The translations under genes and the position numbers were made by a program. DNA of 64,000 nt. Origin: Drosophila persimilis (lineage: Eukaryota; Arthropoda; Insecta; Diptera; Drosophilidae). Of the stretch, positions 51,801 to 60,607 are shown one piece after another. Within the stretch, counting starts at the first letter, position 1; the number at the start of each line of letters is the position of its first letter. The notes beneath the pieces are model-generated. The model did not search any database. It was not told the DNA's origin and worked only from the letters and a program-made list of their open reading frames with translations. The DNA lies in the NCBI RefSeq assembly GCF_003286085.1, contig NW_020825294.1, positions 11,864,501 through 11,928,500 on the forward strand, read 5' to 3'.

Positions 51801-52729
51801 TTGTGAGGCAACTGTTGCTTGCCACTGCAGGCGGGTGAACGGGTGGGTATGTTGCTGTTGCATGCCACTCACTTAAGTGCTAGCACTTGTTGTAAATTGA
51901 ATAGGTTTTTCCAGTGCACTCACCTTTAGCAGATAAATTCAAGTATATCAATAAAAATATCCATGAGTGTTTATTAAGTCCGTTAATTATTTGCGTGCTG
52001 CTGCTGTGGCTGTGGCTGCTGCTACTGCTGCTGCTGGTGCTGGTGCTTTGGTTGCTGCCCTGTCTGCCTCTTCTTCTCAACAGTGGTGCAATCCTGCTTA
52101 AGTAGGAAATGATGGCGGTGGTGCTGGTCACGATCCCTCTGAGCAGGACTTCTGCTCTCTGTTGCAGCGACATGAGCCACACTTGCAGCAGGCAGCTGAA
52201 TGTTGCTGGCGAGAAGTCCTGTATTATTGATGGATTGTTGCTGCTTCGGTACTGCATATAGGTCTCTGTCGGCCATAGATTGTTGCTAATATTGATATTG
52301 CTAGATGTTTCTACTATTTCTGTTTCGAATTCCGTTGCAACTGCTGCTGCTGACGCTGCTGCTGCTGTTTCTGGTTTTCTTTTTCGTCGCCGACGCATCC
52401 TTTGTCGCTTGCGTGCGCACAGTCTTATGTTTGTCTGTTGTTGGGTTGTTGCATGATTGCCGCTAGAAACAGTTTCTTTTGTTGATGCTCCTGATGCTGC
52501 TGCCACTGCTGGCGCTGCAGCTGCTGCCTGTGGCGACAACATGTTGCTGCCTAGCGACTGTTGCTGTCCATTGTTGCTCGCGTTGCAGGCTACATTTTGC
52601 TGCTGCCGTGCTGCTGCTCGCGTCTGCTGCTCTGCAATATTGCTGTAGTGTTTTGTACTTAAGCTCCTTAGTTGCAGTTGGGAAAGTTGCTGGTTGTTCT
52701 TGCTGCTTCTGCTGATGCTGCTACTGCTA

Positions 52730-52760
<31 letters not shown>

Positions 52761-52845
52761 TGCTGCTGCTGCACTGTGCTAATCTAACTGCCAGCCACAG
52801 CTCGTCATCGTCAACGTCACTCAGCTTCAGTTGTGCATTTTTCAT
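21665..52845 (-). CDS. nAChRalpha5: Nicotinic acetylcholine receptor alpha5-type subunit (11 coding exons)
   Basis: This gene encodes a subunit of the acetylcholine-gated cation channel of insect neurons. All eleven exons join in frame to give 810 residues. Residues 1-307 are a low-complexity extension ending in a signal-like hydrophobic stretch. The ligand-binding domain follows, with WKPDVLMYN (loop A), a Cys-loop of 13 residues between C439 and C453, WTYDG (loop B), and the vicinal cysteines C504/C505 in YYNCCPEPY that define alpha subunits. Three NxS/T sites lie at about N335, N379 and N424. TM1 is about 521-546. TM2 follows the GEK motif at about 551-577, TM3 is about 582-611, a cytoplasmic loop spans 612-776, and TM4 is about 777-805. 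Membership of the alpha5/6/7 class is clear. The choice of alpha5 rests on the long extension, the total length and the single ligand-domain exon; alpha6 is the main alternative. Confidence 0.85.
21818..22128 (-). other. nAChRalpha5: Intron 10 of nAChRalpha5
   Basis: This 311-bp intron contains a (GA)n microsatellite at 21,896-21,919, which reads as (CU)n in the transcript about 80 bases before the exon 11 acceptor. Confidence 0.85.
21896..21919 (+). repeat. (GA)n microsatellite, (CU)n in receptor pre-mRNA
   Basis: A near-perfect dinucleotide run in the last intron of the receptor gene. In the transcript it is a polypyrimidine tract of the kind bound by PTB-family proteins; binding is inferred only. 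Confidence 0.85.
22129..22267 (-). CDS. nAChRalpha5: nAChRalpha5 coding exon 10: loop end (MA helix)
   Basis: This 139-bp exon encodes [20 protein letters not shown] and continues to the amphipathic stretch [14 protein letters not shown] that precedes TM4. The acceptor is CCAATTTGCAG and the donor GTAAGTTGG. Confidence 0.95.
22394..22516 (-). CDS. nAChRalpha5: nAChRalpha5 coding exon 9: loop cassette
   Basis: This 123-bp exon encodes [18 protein letters not shown] and continues to NPAFYRTVY. The acceptor is CCCGAACGAAG and the donor GTAATG. It begins and ends in the same codon phase and its length is a multiple of three, so skipping it would join exon 8 to exon 10 in frame with an intact arginine codon. 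Confidence 0.94.
22770..22921 (-). CDS. nAChRalpha5: nAChRalpha5 coding exon 8: cytoplasmic loop
   Basis: This 152-bp exon encodes [20 protein letters not shown] and continues through a serine-rich stretch ([10 protein letters not shown]) to the end of ELKE, plus two bases of an arginine. The acceptor is CCTGCCGTTAG. The donor is the weak GTATTT. Confidence 0.95.
22922..27961 (-). other. nAChRalpha5: Intron 7 of nAChRalpha5
   Basis: This 5.0-kb intron shows no additional exon or embedded gene. It has short repeats: a GGCGACA-like run near 24,690-24,730, a CCCATAC-like run near 24,899-24,930, and GAGTAC units near 25,980-26,008. Confidence 0.75.
27962..28071 (-). CDS. nAChRalpha5: nAChRalpha5 coding exon 7: TM3
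   Basis: This 110-bp exon encodes [15 protein letters not shown] and continues to [15 protein letters not shown], which is TM3 and the start of the cytoplasmic loop. The acceptor is CCAACCAACAG and the donor GTAAGTCAC. Its codon use is more AT-rich than that of exons 3, 5 and 6. Confidence 0.95.
28098..28140. repeat. (TA)n microsatellite
   Basis: An imperfect TA run immediately upstream, in gene sense, of exon 7. Confidence 0.85.
29811..29853 (-). repeat. UGUAAA/GCAAAU hexamer repeat after exon 6
   Basis: In the receptor sense this reads as repeated TGTAAA, TGCAAA and TTTAAA units, lying about 46-89 bases downstream of the exon 6 donor. Confidence 0.8.
29900..29986 (-). CDS. nAChRalpha5: nAChRalpha5 coding exon 6: pore-lining TM2
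   Basis: This 87-bp exon encodes [18 protein letters not shown] and continues to SDAVPLL, the channel-lining helix and the TM2-TM3 loop. The acceptor is ATATCTAG and the donor GTAAGACC. In fly alpha6 the equivalent exon has alternative copies. I saw only this one between 28.1 and 31.0 kb. Confidence 0.95.
29987..31017 (-). other. nAChRalpha5: Intron 5 of nAChRalpha5
   Basis: This 1.0-kb intron contains nothing recognisable beyond a short (CATCGT)n-like run near 30,630-30,655. Confidence 0.75.
31018..31212 (-). CDS. nAChRalpha5: nAChRalpha5 coding exon 5: loop C and TM1
   Basis: This 195-bp exon encodes [17 protein letters not shown] and continues through TM1 ([16 protein letters not shown]) to [10 protein letters not shown]. 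The vicinal cysteines classify the subunit as alpha. The GEK before TM2 is typical of cation-selective channels. The acceptor is CACCGTAG and the donor GTAAGTT. Confidence 0.95.
32891..32960. repeat. (TA)n/(CATA)n/(GT)n compound microsatellite
   Basis: An ACATATAC-rich stretch passes into a pure (GT)n run. Confidence 0.9.
34312..34362 (+). repeat. (GA)n/(GAGT) repeat
   Basis: A purine-rich tract with a pure (AG)n core at about 34,337-34,350. It is CU-rich in the receptor transcript. Confidence 0.8.
34555..34600 (+). repeat. (TATCTG)n hexamer repeat
   Basis: About seven copies of the hexamer TATCTG, with one unit changed to TATCTT, in intron 4 about 130 bases downstream of the exon 4 donor. 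Confidence 0.9.
34729..34804 (-). CDS. nAChRalpha5: nAChRalpha5 coding exon 4
   Basis: This 76-bp exon encodes [16 protein letters not shown] and continues to NGEWELL plus one base of a split glycine. The donor is GTGAGTAAG. The acceptor is poor: the ten bases before the AG are ATATATAAAA rather than pyrimidines, with a CT-rich patch further upstream. The reading frame on both sides makes the exon secure. Confidence 0.93.
35021..35356 (-). CDS. nAChRalpha5: nAChRalpha5 coding exon 3: ligand-binding domain
   Basis: One 336-bp exon encodes 112 residues from [12 protein letters not shown] to GSWTYDGFQ. It has a CTTTTTGCAG acceptor and a GTTTGG donor. It includes WKPDVLMYN, the glycosylation sites NTS and NGS, the whole Cys-loop and the loop B tryptophan. 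In vertebrate alpha7 and, as I recall, fly alpha6 this region is split into several smaller exons, so here they are fused. I found no second copy of it in the flanking introns. Confidence 0.95.
37099..37113 (+). repeat. Poly-C run
   Basis: Fifteen consecutive C residues, which is G15 in the receptor transcript. Its length may be uncertain in sequencing. Confidence 0.85.
39099..39275. repeat. Possible degenerate DINE-1-like fragment
   Basis: The segment starts with TATAAGATACCCGTTACTCG, like the 5' end of INE-1/DINE-1 family repeats, and ends with a partly inverted GAGTACCGGCTATAT. The interior does not match the two clear copies in this window. It could be an old diverged copy or a different short element. 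Confidence 0.3.
42882..42931 (+). repeat. (TTCCCAG)n tandem repeat
   Basis: About six imperfect copies of a 7-bp unit TTCCCAG within intron 2. Confidence 0.85.
43010..43060 (+). repeat. (GGCGGT)n tandem repeat
   Basis: An imperfect hexamer run of GGCGGT, GGCGCT and GGCGAT units. The chance open frames over it read as Arg/Trp/Ala/Val runs. Confidence 0.8.
45034..45173 (-). CDS. nAChRalpha5: nAChRalpha5 coding exon 2: start of mature subunit
   Basis: This 140-bp exon has a TTACTTGCAG acceptor and a GTAAGTAGC donor. Two bases complete the split valine from exon 1, then 46 codons run from [11 protein letters not shown] to [11 protein letters not shown]. It carries the YNTLERPV motif typical of the first helix of alpha7-class receptors and an NES glycosylation site. 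A nearer AG at 45,162-45,164 could serve as an acceptor but would break the frame. Confidence 0.93.
46484..46507 (+). repeat. (CT)n microsatellite
   Basis: A pure CT run of about 12 units. Confidence 0.9.
46940..47005 (+). repeat. 9-bp tandem repeat AAAGCGGGG / AAGGCGAGG
   Basis: Just over seven copies of a 9-bp unit. Changes are shared between neighbouring units, showing stepwise expansion. Because the unit is a multiple of three, a plus-strand frame reads as a KAG/KAR repeat. Confidence 0.9.
47522..47586 (+). repeat. (CCGTTG/CCGCTG)n then (GCT)n repeat
   Basis: A hexamer run changes gradually from CCGTTG to CCGCTG and ends in GCTGCTGTTGTT. It explains the Arg/Cys-repeat chance frames here. 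Confidence 0.85.
51924..52845 (-). CDS. nAChRalpha5: nAChRalpha5 coding exon 1: N-terminal extension and signal sequence
   Basis: The exon carries 307 codons plus one base and ends at a GTGAGT donor. The ATG at 52,845 is the first in a frame that opens shortly upstream after a stop. Residues 26-48 are nearly all Ser/Thr. Residues 52-96 are rich in Gln, 107-117 in Ala, and 144-158 form a basic block ([14 protein letters not shown]). A hydrophobic region at 219-256 is followed by LLRRRGR, then a second Ser/His run at 267-283. Residues 293-306 ([14 protein letters not shown]) look like the receptor's real signal sequence but lie far inside the protein. CAG/CTG triplets create the homopolymer runs. 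Confidence 0.82.
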
Positions 52846-53860
52846 AGTCTCTCTCGTGTTGGTTGTTGCCAGCGGATATGTGTCTGCCTTCCACTGCCTT
52901 CTGCTAGATTGTAATAATTTAATTTTAGGATTTTTCTGCCTTATCCAGCTGCTGCAGCTTACATTTTCCCCGACTTTGTTCGCTTTGGTTGTCCTTAACA
53001 CTACCTAATACTATGAGATTTTCAACGTTTCACTTTTATCAATATGGCGAGTATGCGTTTTATTGTTTGCCATCCACTGCAATTTTATTACGGCTCTCCT
53101 TTTGTTTGCTCGTTTCCTTTACAACCCTAAGAGCGTTTTCTTTGCTTTTCTTTTCTTTTGTTTGCCTATAATAAAAGTTTACACTTCAGCTTCGGTTTTC
53201 GTGCTTTTGCTTTTGCTTGTGCTTCTGCTTTTCCTTTGGCTGGAAAAGTGGTAGACAGAGAGTCTTGTTTATTATTATTTCATATCTGTTCGTGTTTTTT
53301 GTGAATTTTTCTAAAAACAAGTTCCTAATTTGTTGCTGTTTCCGTTTCTATTCTTCCAATGTTACTTTTTCCGTCTCATTTGTCTGTAGTCTCTGATTTT
53401 GTAAAATTTCCTCTCCTTTATTTGCTTCTTATTCTACAGTTGTGTATGTCCTTAGTTATAAATGACGAGCGATTCAAATGGTAGTCCTCGCCGTGCAATC
53501 ACTTGCAGTTGTATTTGTATTTGTATATGGCAGTGCTTCGTAGCATTTGGTTTACTGCTTTTATTCCTCTGTTGCTCCTCTGTGCTGTGTCCCAAAATTT
53601 GTGGCTGCAACGAGCAAAAGATGAAAGGTGAAATGTTAAAACCATTGCTTCTTCAGGAAATGTTTCTATATATTCATTTATAATCAAAAGCAATTCAGCA
53701 TAGGTTCTTATTATTTATTGTGTTATTTTAAATTGAACCCTGTTGATATACCCATCGATATCTTTATTATCTTTTCTTAGTGTGCCAGAAGTGATTATCT
53801 GCTACCGAAATGTCTCTTAACTCAAGTCACATCCCTAGTTATTAGTTACTCCTTCCTTTT

Positions 53861-54962
53861 TATACCCGATACTCAAAATGAGTATTGGGGTATATTAGAT
53901 TTGTGGTAAAAGTGGATGTGTGTAACGTCCAGAAGGAATCGTTTCCGACCCTATAAAGTATATATATTCTTGATCAGCATCAATAGCCGAGTCGATTGAG
54001 CCCTGTCTGTCTGTCCGTCCATCCGTCTGTCCGTCTGTCCGTCCCCTTCAGCGCCTAATGCTCAAAGACTATAAGAGCTAGAGCAACGATGTTTTGGATC
54101 CAGACTTCTGTGATATGTCACTGCTACAAAAATATTTCAAAACTTTGCCCCGCCCACTTCCGCCCCCACAAAGGGCGAAAATCTGTGGCATCCACAATTT
54201 TAAAGATACGAGAAAACCAAAAACGCAGAATCGTAGAGAATGACCATATCCTTTAGACTGCGGAATCTGAATTGGATCGTCTCATTATTATAGCCAGCAT
54301 CAAGAAAACAATTTCACTTTTTCTCGCCCTGTCTCTCTCTAACACACACGTAGCATAGGCGGCTTTGCTTAGAGTAAAACATTAGCGCCTAGATCTCAGA
54401 GACTATAAAAGCTAGTGTAACCAAATTTGGTATCCACACTCCTAATATATCGGACCGAGACGAGTTTGTTTCAAAATTTCGCCACACCCCCTTCCGCCCC
54501 CGCAAAGGATGCAAATCTGGGGATATTCACAAATCTCAGAGACTATTAAAGCTAGAGTAACCAAATTTAGTATCCGCACTCCTGTTAGATAAAACGTATA
54601 TCTCAAAATTTCGCCCCACCCCCTTCCGCCCCCACAAAGGACGAAAATCTGTTGCATCCACAATATTGCAGATTTGAGAAAACTAAAAACGCAGAATCAT
54701 AGATAACGACCATATCTATCAGATTGCTGAATCTGGATCAGATCAGATAATTTTTGTAGCCAAAAGGAACAAATCAATTTGCATTGGCTACGCAGCGCCC
54801 GACGTCACGCTCAGACTGATTTTCTGTCTCTCTCGCACGCACTCTTTGTCGTGTCGTTTAATATTAGACGCCGCCTGCTGGAGGAGAGCCATACTGACTT
54901 AGTATCGGGTATAACCGTAGAGTTGCGGTCTCCGAAGCAACTCACAACGTTCCCCCTCGTTA
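53861..54962 (+). mobile_element. DINE-1/INE-1-like non-autonomous Helitron, apparently full length
   Basis: The element starts TATACCCGATACT (53,861-53,873), and the exact reverse complement AGTATCGGGTATA lies at 54,901-54,913, the sub-terminal inverted repeats typical of DINE-1. A short CTGTCTGTCCGTC-type microsatellite lies at about 54,004-54,045. Three related internal blocks follow, each with CTCAGAGACTATAAAAGCTAG-like and TTCCGCCCCC-like motifs. A 22-bp hairpin at 54,921-54,942 (AGTTGC loop GCAACT) sits about 20 bases before the 3' end, as in Helitrons. It encodes no protein and would need an outside helicase to move. Confidence 0.8.
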
Positions 54963-57900
54963 AACTTAAACGCAGACAAACAGAAACAGTTAGTAACATT
55001 AATCAAACTTTAACTACGTGTTTCATCTCTCAGTCTGACAAAATTCAATTAAATGGACCTTAAAGCATCCCACATCGTGGAAGATTCACAGATTACAGAC
55101 ATTCAATATGAATATTTATTGAATGTTTAATCCCAGGCCCAGCTTCATTAGCAGTTCAATCTCTATTGTCATTTTCTGCAGCTCTTTAACTTCTCTCATC
55201 GAGCATTTGCCCCCGAGCATCTGCTATCTCAATTTATCTCCATCAGATTATATCGCCATCCCACCATCACAAGGAAGGAAACCAAAGTCTGAATCAACAA
55301 TTACGAAATGCAACTGCAGTAAGCCACTGAAAGTATATGGGCGAAAAGGAGGAAGATCCACAAGGCAACTGTACGAATTCAAGTTTCAATTACTCAAACT
55401 AATTAGTTTTGCTGCAACAGTAAACCCCAAACATTTTGCATGCTAATCACTCGTAGGAATTTGCCCAGCTGCCGGCACAGTGAGGAGGCTGTTGCTCCTG
55501 CCGTTGTTCCGTTCTGTTGTTCGAAGTCCTGAATGGCCGAGAGGCCTACTTAATGCCAGACACAATGCTGCAGTGATTCCACAGCCTCTCCCTCTCCACT
55601 CCGCAGCTAGTGCCCCGGCCAACGCTCTCTGGCAGCCTTAATAAGTAATGCGTATGCAAAACGATAAATACACAAGTGTATCCCTGCTTGTGGCCGAGCA
55701 GCTGCAGGACTACAGGATGCAAAATGCAAATGCCAAGAAAGACAGGGTTTGAGCCTCCACTTCTGACGTTGACGGACATGTGCGGGACATTTATGGCATG
55801 TCCTGTTAAGTTTCGGACCACAGACGAGACCTCAGACCAGACCAAAGAGGGTTATGCATATTTATGTCAAAAGTTGTTCGATTCTGGTTCTGTGCATTTT
55901 GCATTCGAAAGTTTTTGCATAAGAAAAGTGTCCCTCAGAAAAAGACAATCAATCTGGTGCCACGCAATTACTTTTGCCAAGCTCCGGGCACAAGTGGCAG
56001 AGGACCAAGTCTGAGAGCAGTCCGAATGTCAATTGGTTTTGCTGCCTTTGATATTGCAACCGTTTTTGGTAACTCTCTAAAAATACGCCTGTCTGCCTGC
56101 CTGCCTGGCCTCCTGCCTGTCCGAGAGGGAGACAATAAATGCACAGAATACGAGAATTCGAATGGAACCATTCCCATATCTGATCCCCATTCAAGCCCTG
56201 CCTCTGTGCGCTGCTTCCCTCTGGGTTTGTTTGCTTTCCTGTCAAAGTTCAGTTCTCAGCTGTCAGTGCCATTTGAAGTGAAAAAATTGAAATAGATTTT
56301 CTGCATTTTGTCCTGGCTGCTGGCAAGGGTTTGCTGTTTTGACATGTAATCGGGAAAAATGTTTTGCATTTAAAACATTGCCAACACACGAGTACGCCAC
56401 ATAAATTCGTTTGCTAAACAAGAAATCTTATCCCTTCGTTCCAAAAATATTTGTTGACTCTGAAAATAATTGAAATGGTAATATCAATATATGTACATGT
56501 AGCATGATATTTTTCCAGATGTAGGGATGTCCTTTCTTGTTTATTTTATCAACTCCTGCAAATGCACCATCTATTTCTCGGCAAGAAAGCAGTCGGTGAA
56601 AATAGCTCCCCATTGAAACACATCGCTGTCAAAAATGTCCGAGGGAGTGCACAAAACAGCGTTTAAGCTGCAATTGAACCAGCCCTGCCCGGAAAATGTA
56701 TAGAAATGTAGAAATGGTGTGCATAAAGCGATGACGAGGGACAGATGCTGGGACTGGAGCAACAGGAAGGTTGCGCCTGTTGTCGGCGGCGCATTGGGGG
56801 GCATTTTATGAGTCACTTGCTTCAGCCACAACAACGAATCCACTCAAAAATGATGCTTGCAACATGCGAGGAGGTGCAAGGCGAGGGTCCCAAATGTACA
56901 AGTGTAGGTGAAAGTTTATTTCTTGGCTCGCTGCCTGATGGAAATATTGGGCGTACGCCACTTGGACAATGGCAACGGCAAACGAATGATTTTTATTGCA
57001 ATCGCAGTAAAATATTCGACGAGTTGTGGTCCGTCTAATCATCTGAAGTGCCAGCCAGCCGCAGAATTCTCTCGCATTTTCCTTACCAATTTTGGCCGCT
57101 TCCCACTCGTTTCCCATCGCTCACCATCCGACACGCCATCCGCCAGTATTGATGTATGAAATTTTATGAAATTTATGCGATGGTCGTCGCATAAAATGAA
57201 CGACCAGCGAGTTCAGACGCGGGTTCAGCGTAAATGGAGGCAAAGCGTGGCCGAATGGTGGACGGGCGAAAATGGGCAACTGTTTGCGTCGCATTGCAGA
57301 TGAAACCATTTTTTCGGACTCGAGAGACTGTTCCATTCCGTTCCGGGGAGTTTTTCCGTTTGGCGCGTGAGCAAATTAATTTTCAGCGCACAGAGCAAAA
57401 AATGGTTTTTGCCTGCTAACGGGAGGGGAGGGAGGTGGAGCTAGGTTTGAGTTTGGGTTTGGGGCAAGAGCCCAGAGATGGAAATGGTGTAAATGATACC
57501 AAACGCCTGGTGTGGTGTGGTCTAGCAAGCTCCTCCCCACATCTCCCCAAATCGCCCCACAGCTGGCTCAATGAATTATGAATTCGTTTTGCGAAAAGAA
57601 GAATTTGTTTTTTTCCAGCATTGCCCGGCCTTGGCTGCCCTCTTCCTAGCCATTCCACTTGCAGTTTTTATTCTGCGGCTGGAAATAAGAATAATGTGCT
57701 AAAATGTTCCCAGCCATGTTTCGGCCAGACTTTTTCTCGGCTGCCTCTTCCTCTGCCATTGCCTCGGATGCTGTTTGGTGTTGTTTCAGAGCCAGCGACC
57801 GAGAGAGAGAGCTGGCGACAGTTTTCGCAATGCCGGAAAATTAATATTTGTACAAGTGGATTTTGAGAAACATTTTTCAGCATTCTCTTTTCTTTTCTCC

Positions 57901-58869
57901 CGTTCCCGGCTAACCGCTGAAAGTTGAGGACAAACTGCGAGCTCTTTCTGAGCGAACAAGGAGATGGGAGAAGGAGTTTGCAAGTGGTTTCTTTTGCATG
58001 TGACAAGAATTTAGTGCCCATTTCGCTCGGCTAAGCCAGCGACTGTGAAGTGGCCGTATTTATTTTCGATAAAGGATTCTCGGGCATGACAATGTTTTTC
58101 GCAAAGTCTTAAAACAGCTTTCACAGGCTTTCCCATGAACACAAAAGAGTATTCCAACGTTAAATGATTACAAGATTTAAAACCCTTCAATGCAGAAATA
58201 ACTCACATAACCACTGACATGGCTTAAGTAACAAGCAAATTATTTGAATGTAAGCTGGGACCTAACCTTTGTTGTCCGTTTTATCAATAATATTTTAATT
58301 TGAAAATCCTTTGTTTGAGCAAGATTTATCTTCCACCACAGGAGTCAATAATTAATTGGCAAAGAAAAGGCTATGCCCAAGTTTATTTATTCTGAGCTCC
58401 ATTTACGAAGTTTGGTGAATTTTCTGACCAATTTGTATTTAATTTCTTAGGAAATCACTTGTCCCTTCCAATGAATAATGGTTGAACAACGCTGAGAGCG
58501 AATAAAACTTTAAAGCCAAAAATGAAAATAATTATAAACTTACACCAGACACTTATACACATATGCATATGCATGCTCGAGTACCTATGTATAGAGAATC
58601 CCACGCATAAGAGTGCCTGTGTGCATTTATTATTTATGCGCCGGCTACGGATGATTTATGTTTGCCTGCCGACAGGCGACACATGGAAAGAGACAGAGGA
58701 GCACAGACAAAGGCACTCTGCATGTGCTTGGCAAAAGTGTTTACCAGTTTTTAATATATATGTATAAATATGCAACCAACAATGCCATATAGGGAACCAT
58801 ATAGGGAGAGCTGTCCAGGCGAGGGCGAGGACCAACAAGGGAGGACCAAACAACGACAGGGAACACCAT

Positions 58870-58899
58870 CGACAACGACAACGACAACGACAACAACAA
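58870..58899 (+). repeat. (ACGACA)n repeat
   Basis: Five copies of a CGACAA-type hexamer followed by CAACAA. Confidence 0.8.
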
Positions 58900-60439
58900 A
58901 TATTCATGAGGTTGCTAGGAGATGCGAGATATGTTCATGTAAGGGCGTTCGAACATGCCGGTGCCCCACTCGTGTTGTGCCACGCCTTGGTTGGGGCATC
59001 GGCATCCCGCCCCGACTGTAACATACTTCCTTTGCCTGCCGCTCAAACAATAATTTATATGCACTTACAATGCAAACCGAAGCCAAACATGACCAGGATC
59101 GCTAGAAATGCCATACCGATCTCCATCCCCTTTACCATCGCCACATTACCATGGGCCGAAGTCAAAGTTCAATAGACTATTTCTTTTCCAAGCGGCCAGC
59201 CCTTGCAACTGCCACTGGGACTGGCAATGCAATTCATCACTTTAAAACGTTCCTCTTCGGAAAGGAAATTGAATTGGAATCGAAGCAGATGCAGAGCAAG
59301 TCCCTGGACTCCCTGAGTGTTAAAAAAGAATCAGGAATCTTTTGGGAGCAGGCATGCCAAGCGGCTATACAGAAGGATTAACTTAAAGCAAGTCGAAAAA
59401 TGGTGGGGCTAAAAGATTAAAACAGGGTTAGTCCCACTTTCAAGAGACTCCAAAGTAATCGATAAAGAAATTACAGAAATTTGGCATCGCAGACGGAGCA
59501 GCTAAAATATAAGTAACGTTATTTTTGACGTCTTAATCAAGATTAACAACTCTTATAAATAGGTAAACAAAAATTGTATGTTTCTGGATATGATGCGAAT
59601 ATCTCTTTCATTTGTTAAAGTACCTTTAACCCTTCCACAAAAGAAGTTCCACCCAAAAGAAAGCCACACCCTAGTACATATATGCTTCCAACTCATTGAG
59701 CAAGAATTTTCAACATAACAGAATGTATATGTTGGAAAGAGGAGGAGGGGAAGGACCGAAAGGATCTGCAATCGAAACATAAACTATGCTATGCCAGCGT
59801 CTGCTTATGAGCAGAAAATATGGCCAATTTAATGGGCCATACCATACCATAGTAGTATGAACCTAGCGAACCCGACCCGAAGACAACTAACCCATTCCAC
59901 AGGACACATCACTGGATGAACAGGAGCAGGAGCAACTACAGCAGAGCACAGCACCCTTTCCACGCACCAGGGCATCTCAGATGAAACTACATAAAAATCA
60001 TAAAAGCCCAACTTTCCTGACCAACACGACCACGGACAGGCCAGAAAAATAGAAAAAGGCGACCGAAATATAATAAAGCAAGCGATTTTTTAACAATAAA
60101 ATAAAAGAAAAGACCAACAAAAGGTTGTCTCAACATCCCTTTTGGAGCGTTCGGAAACTGCGTGAACAACAACACAGCTTGGCATTTAACATGGCCCATT
60201 CGACGAAATATAGAATGTCCAGAACCAAAAATAAATTACATGCCCATTATGGCCAGAATGGCCATTATTTGCCGTAACCGAATCCCCATAAAATATGGCT
60301 AATACAATCCTTAATACTCCATTCGATAGCCCGACAAAATCAAAAGAGGGGGTTCCCATTTCTCACCCATCACTTGGCCAGCTTTAAAAAGATAATTGTA
60401 GACCATGGATGGGTTGAGATATACATAAATGCAGATAGA

Positions 60440-60555
60440 ACGAGGGGGATCGTTGTGAGTTACTCTGCATTTATACCCGATACGTAGTCAGTATGGCTCT
60501 CCTCCGACAGACGCCGCGAATATTAAACGACACGACAAAGAGTCTACAGAAAATC
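60440..60555 (-). mobile_element. DINE-1-like 3' fragment, inverted
   Basis: This is the reverse complement of the last ~120 bases of the copy at 53,861-54,962. It includes the terminal CCCCCTCGT, the GTATCGGGTATA inverted repeat, and the shared blocks GAGGAGAGCCATACTGAC and TTTGTCGTGTCGTTTAATA. Most of the terminal hairpin is missing. Confidence 0.8.
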
Positions 60556-60606
60556 AATGTAGAGTTGCGGTCTCCGCAGCAACTCACAACGTTCCCCCTC
60601 GTTTTT
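60556..60606 (+). mobile_element. DINE-1-like 3' end with hairpin
   Basis: A plus-oriented 3' terminus follows the inverted fragment directly. It contains the hairpin AGTTGC-GGTCTCCGCA-GCAACT (60,563-60,584) and ends ACGTTCCCCCTCGTT. Confidence 0.8.
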
Positions 60607-60607
60607 T

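Larger units (their letters stand above)
45174..51923 (-). other. nAChRalpha5: Intron 1 of nAChRalpha5
   Basis: This 6.7-kb intron separates the signal-sequence exon from the mature receptor. It contains a (CT)n run, a 9-bp tandem repeat and a (CCGTTG/CCGCTG)n repeat between 46.4 and 47.6 kb. I recognised no other gene on either strand. Confidence 0.7.

Noticed and set aside
52694..53008. Plus-strand frame of repeated leucines.
   Set aside because: It is the opposite strand of the CAG/CTG triplets in receptor exon 1.
55864..56295. A 143-codon plus-strand open frame upstream of the receptor.
   Set aside because: No family resemblance, and competing frames on the other strand. Part of it is a CCTG microsatellite near 56,090-56,120.
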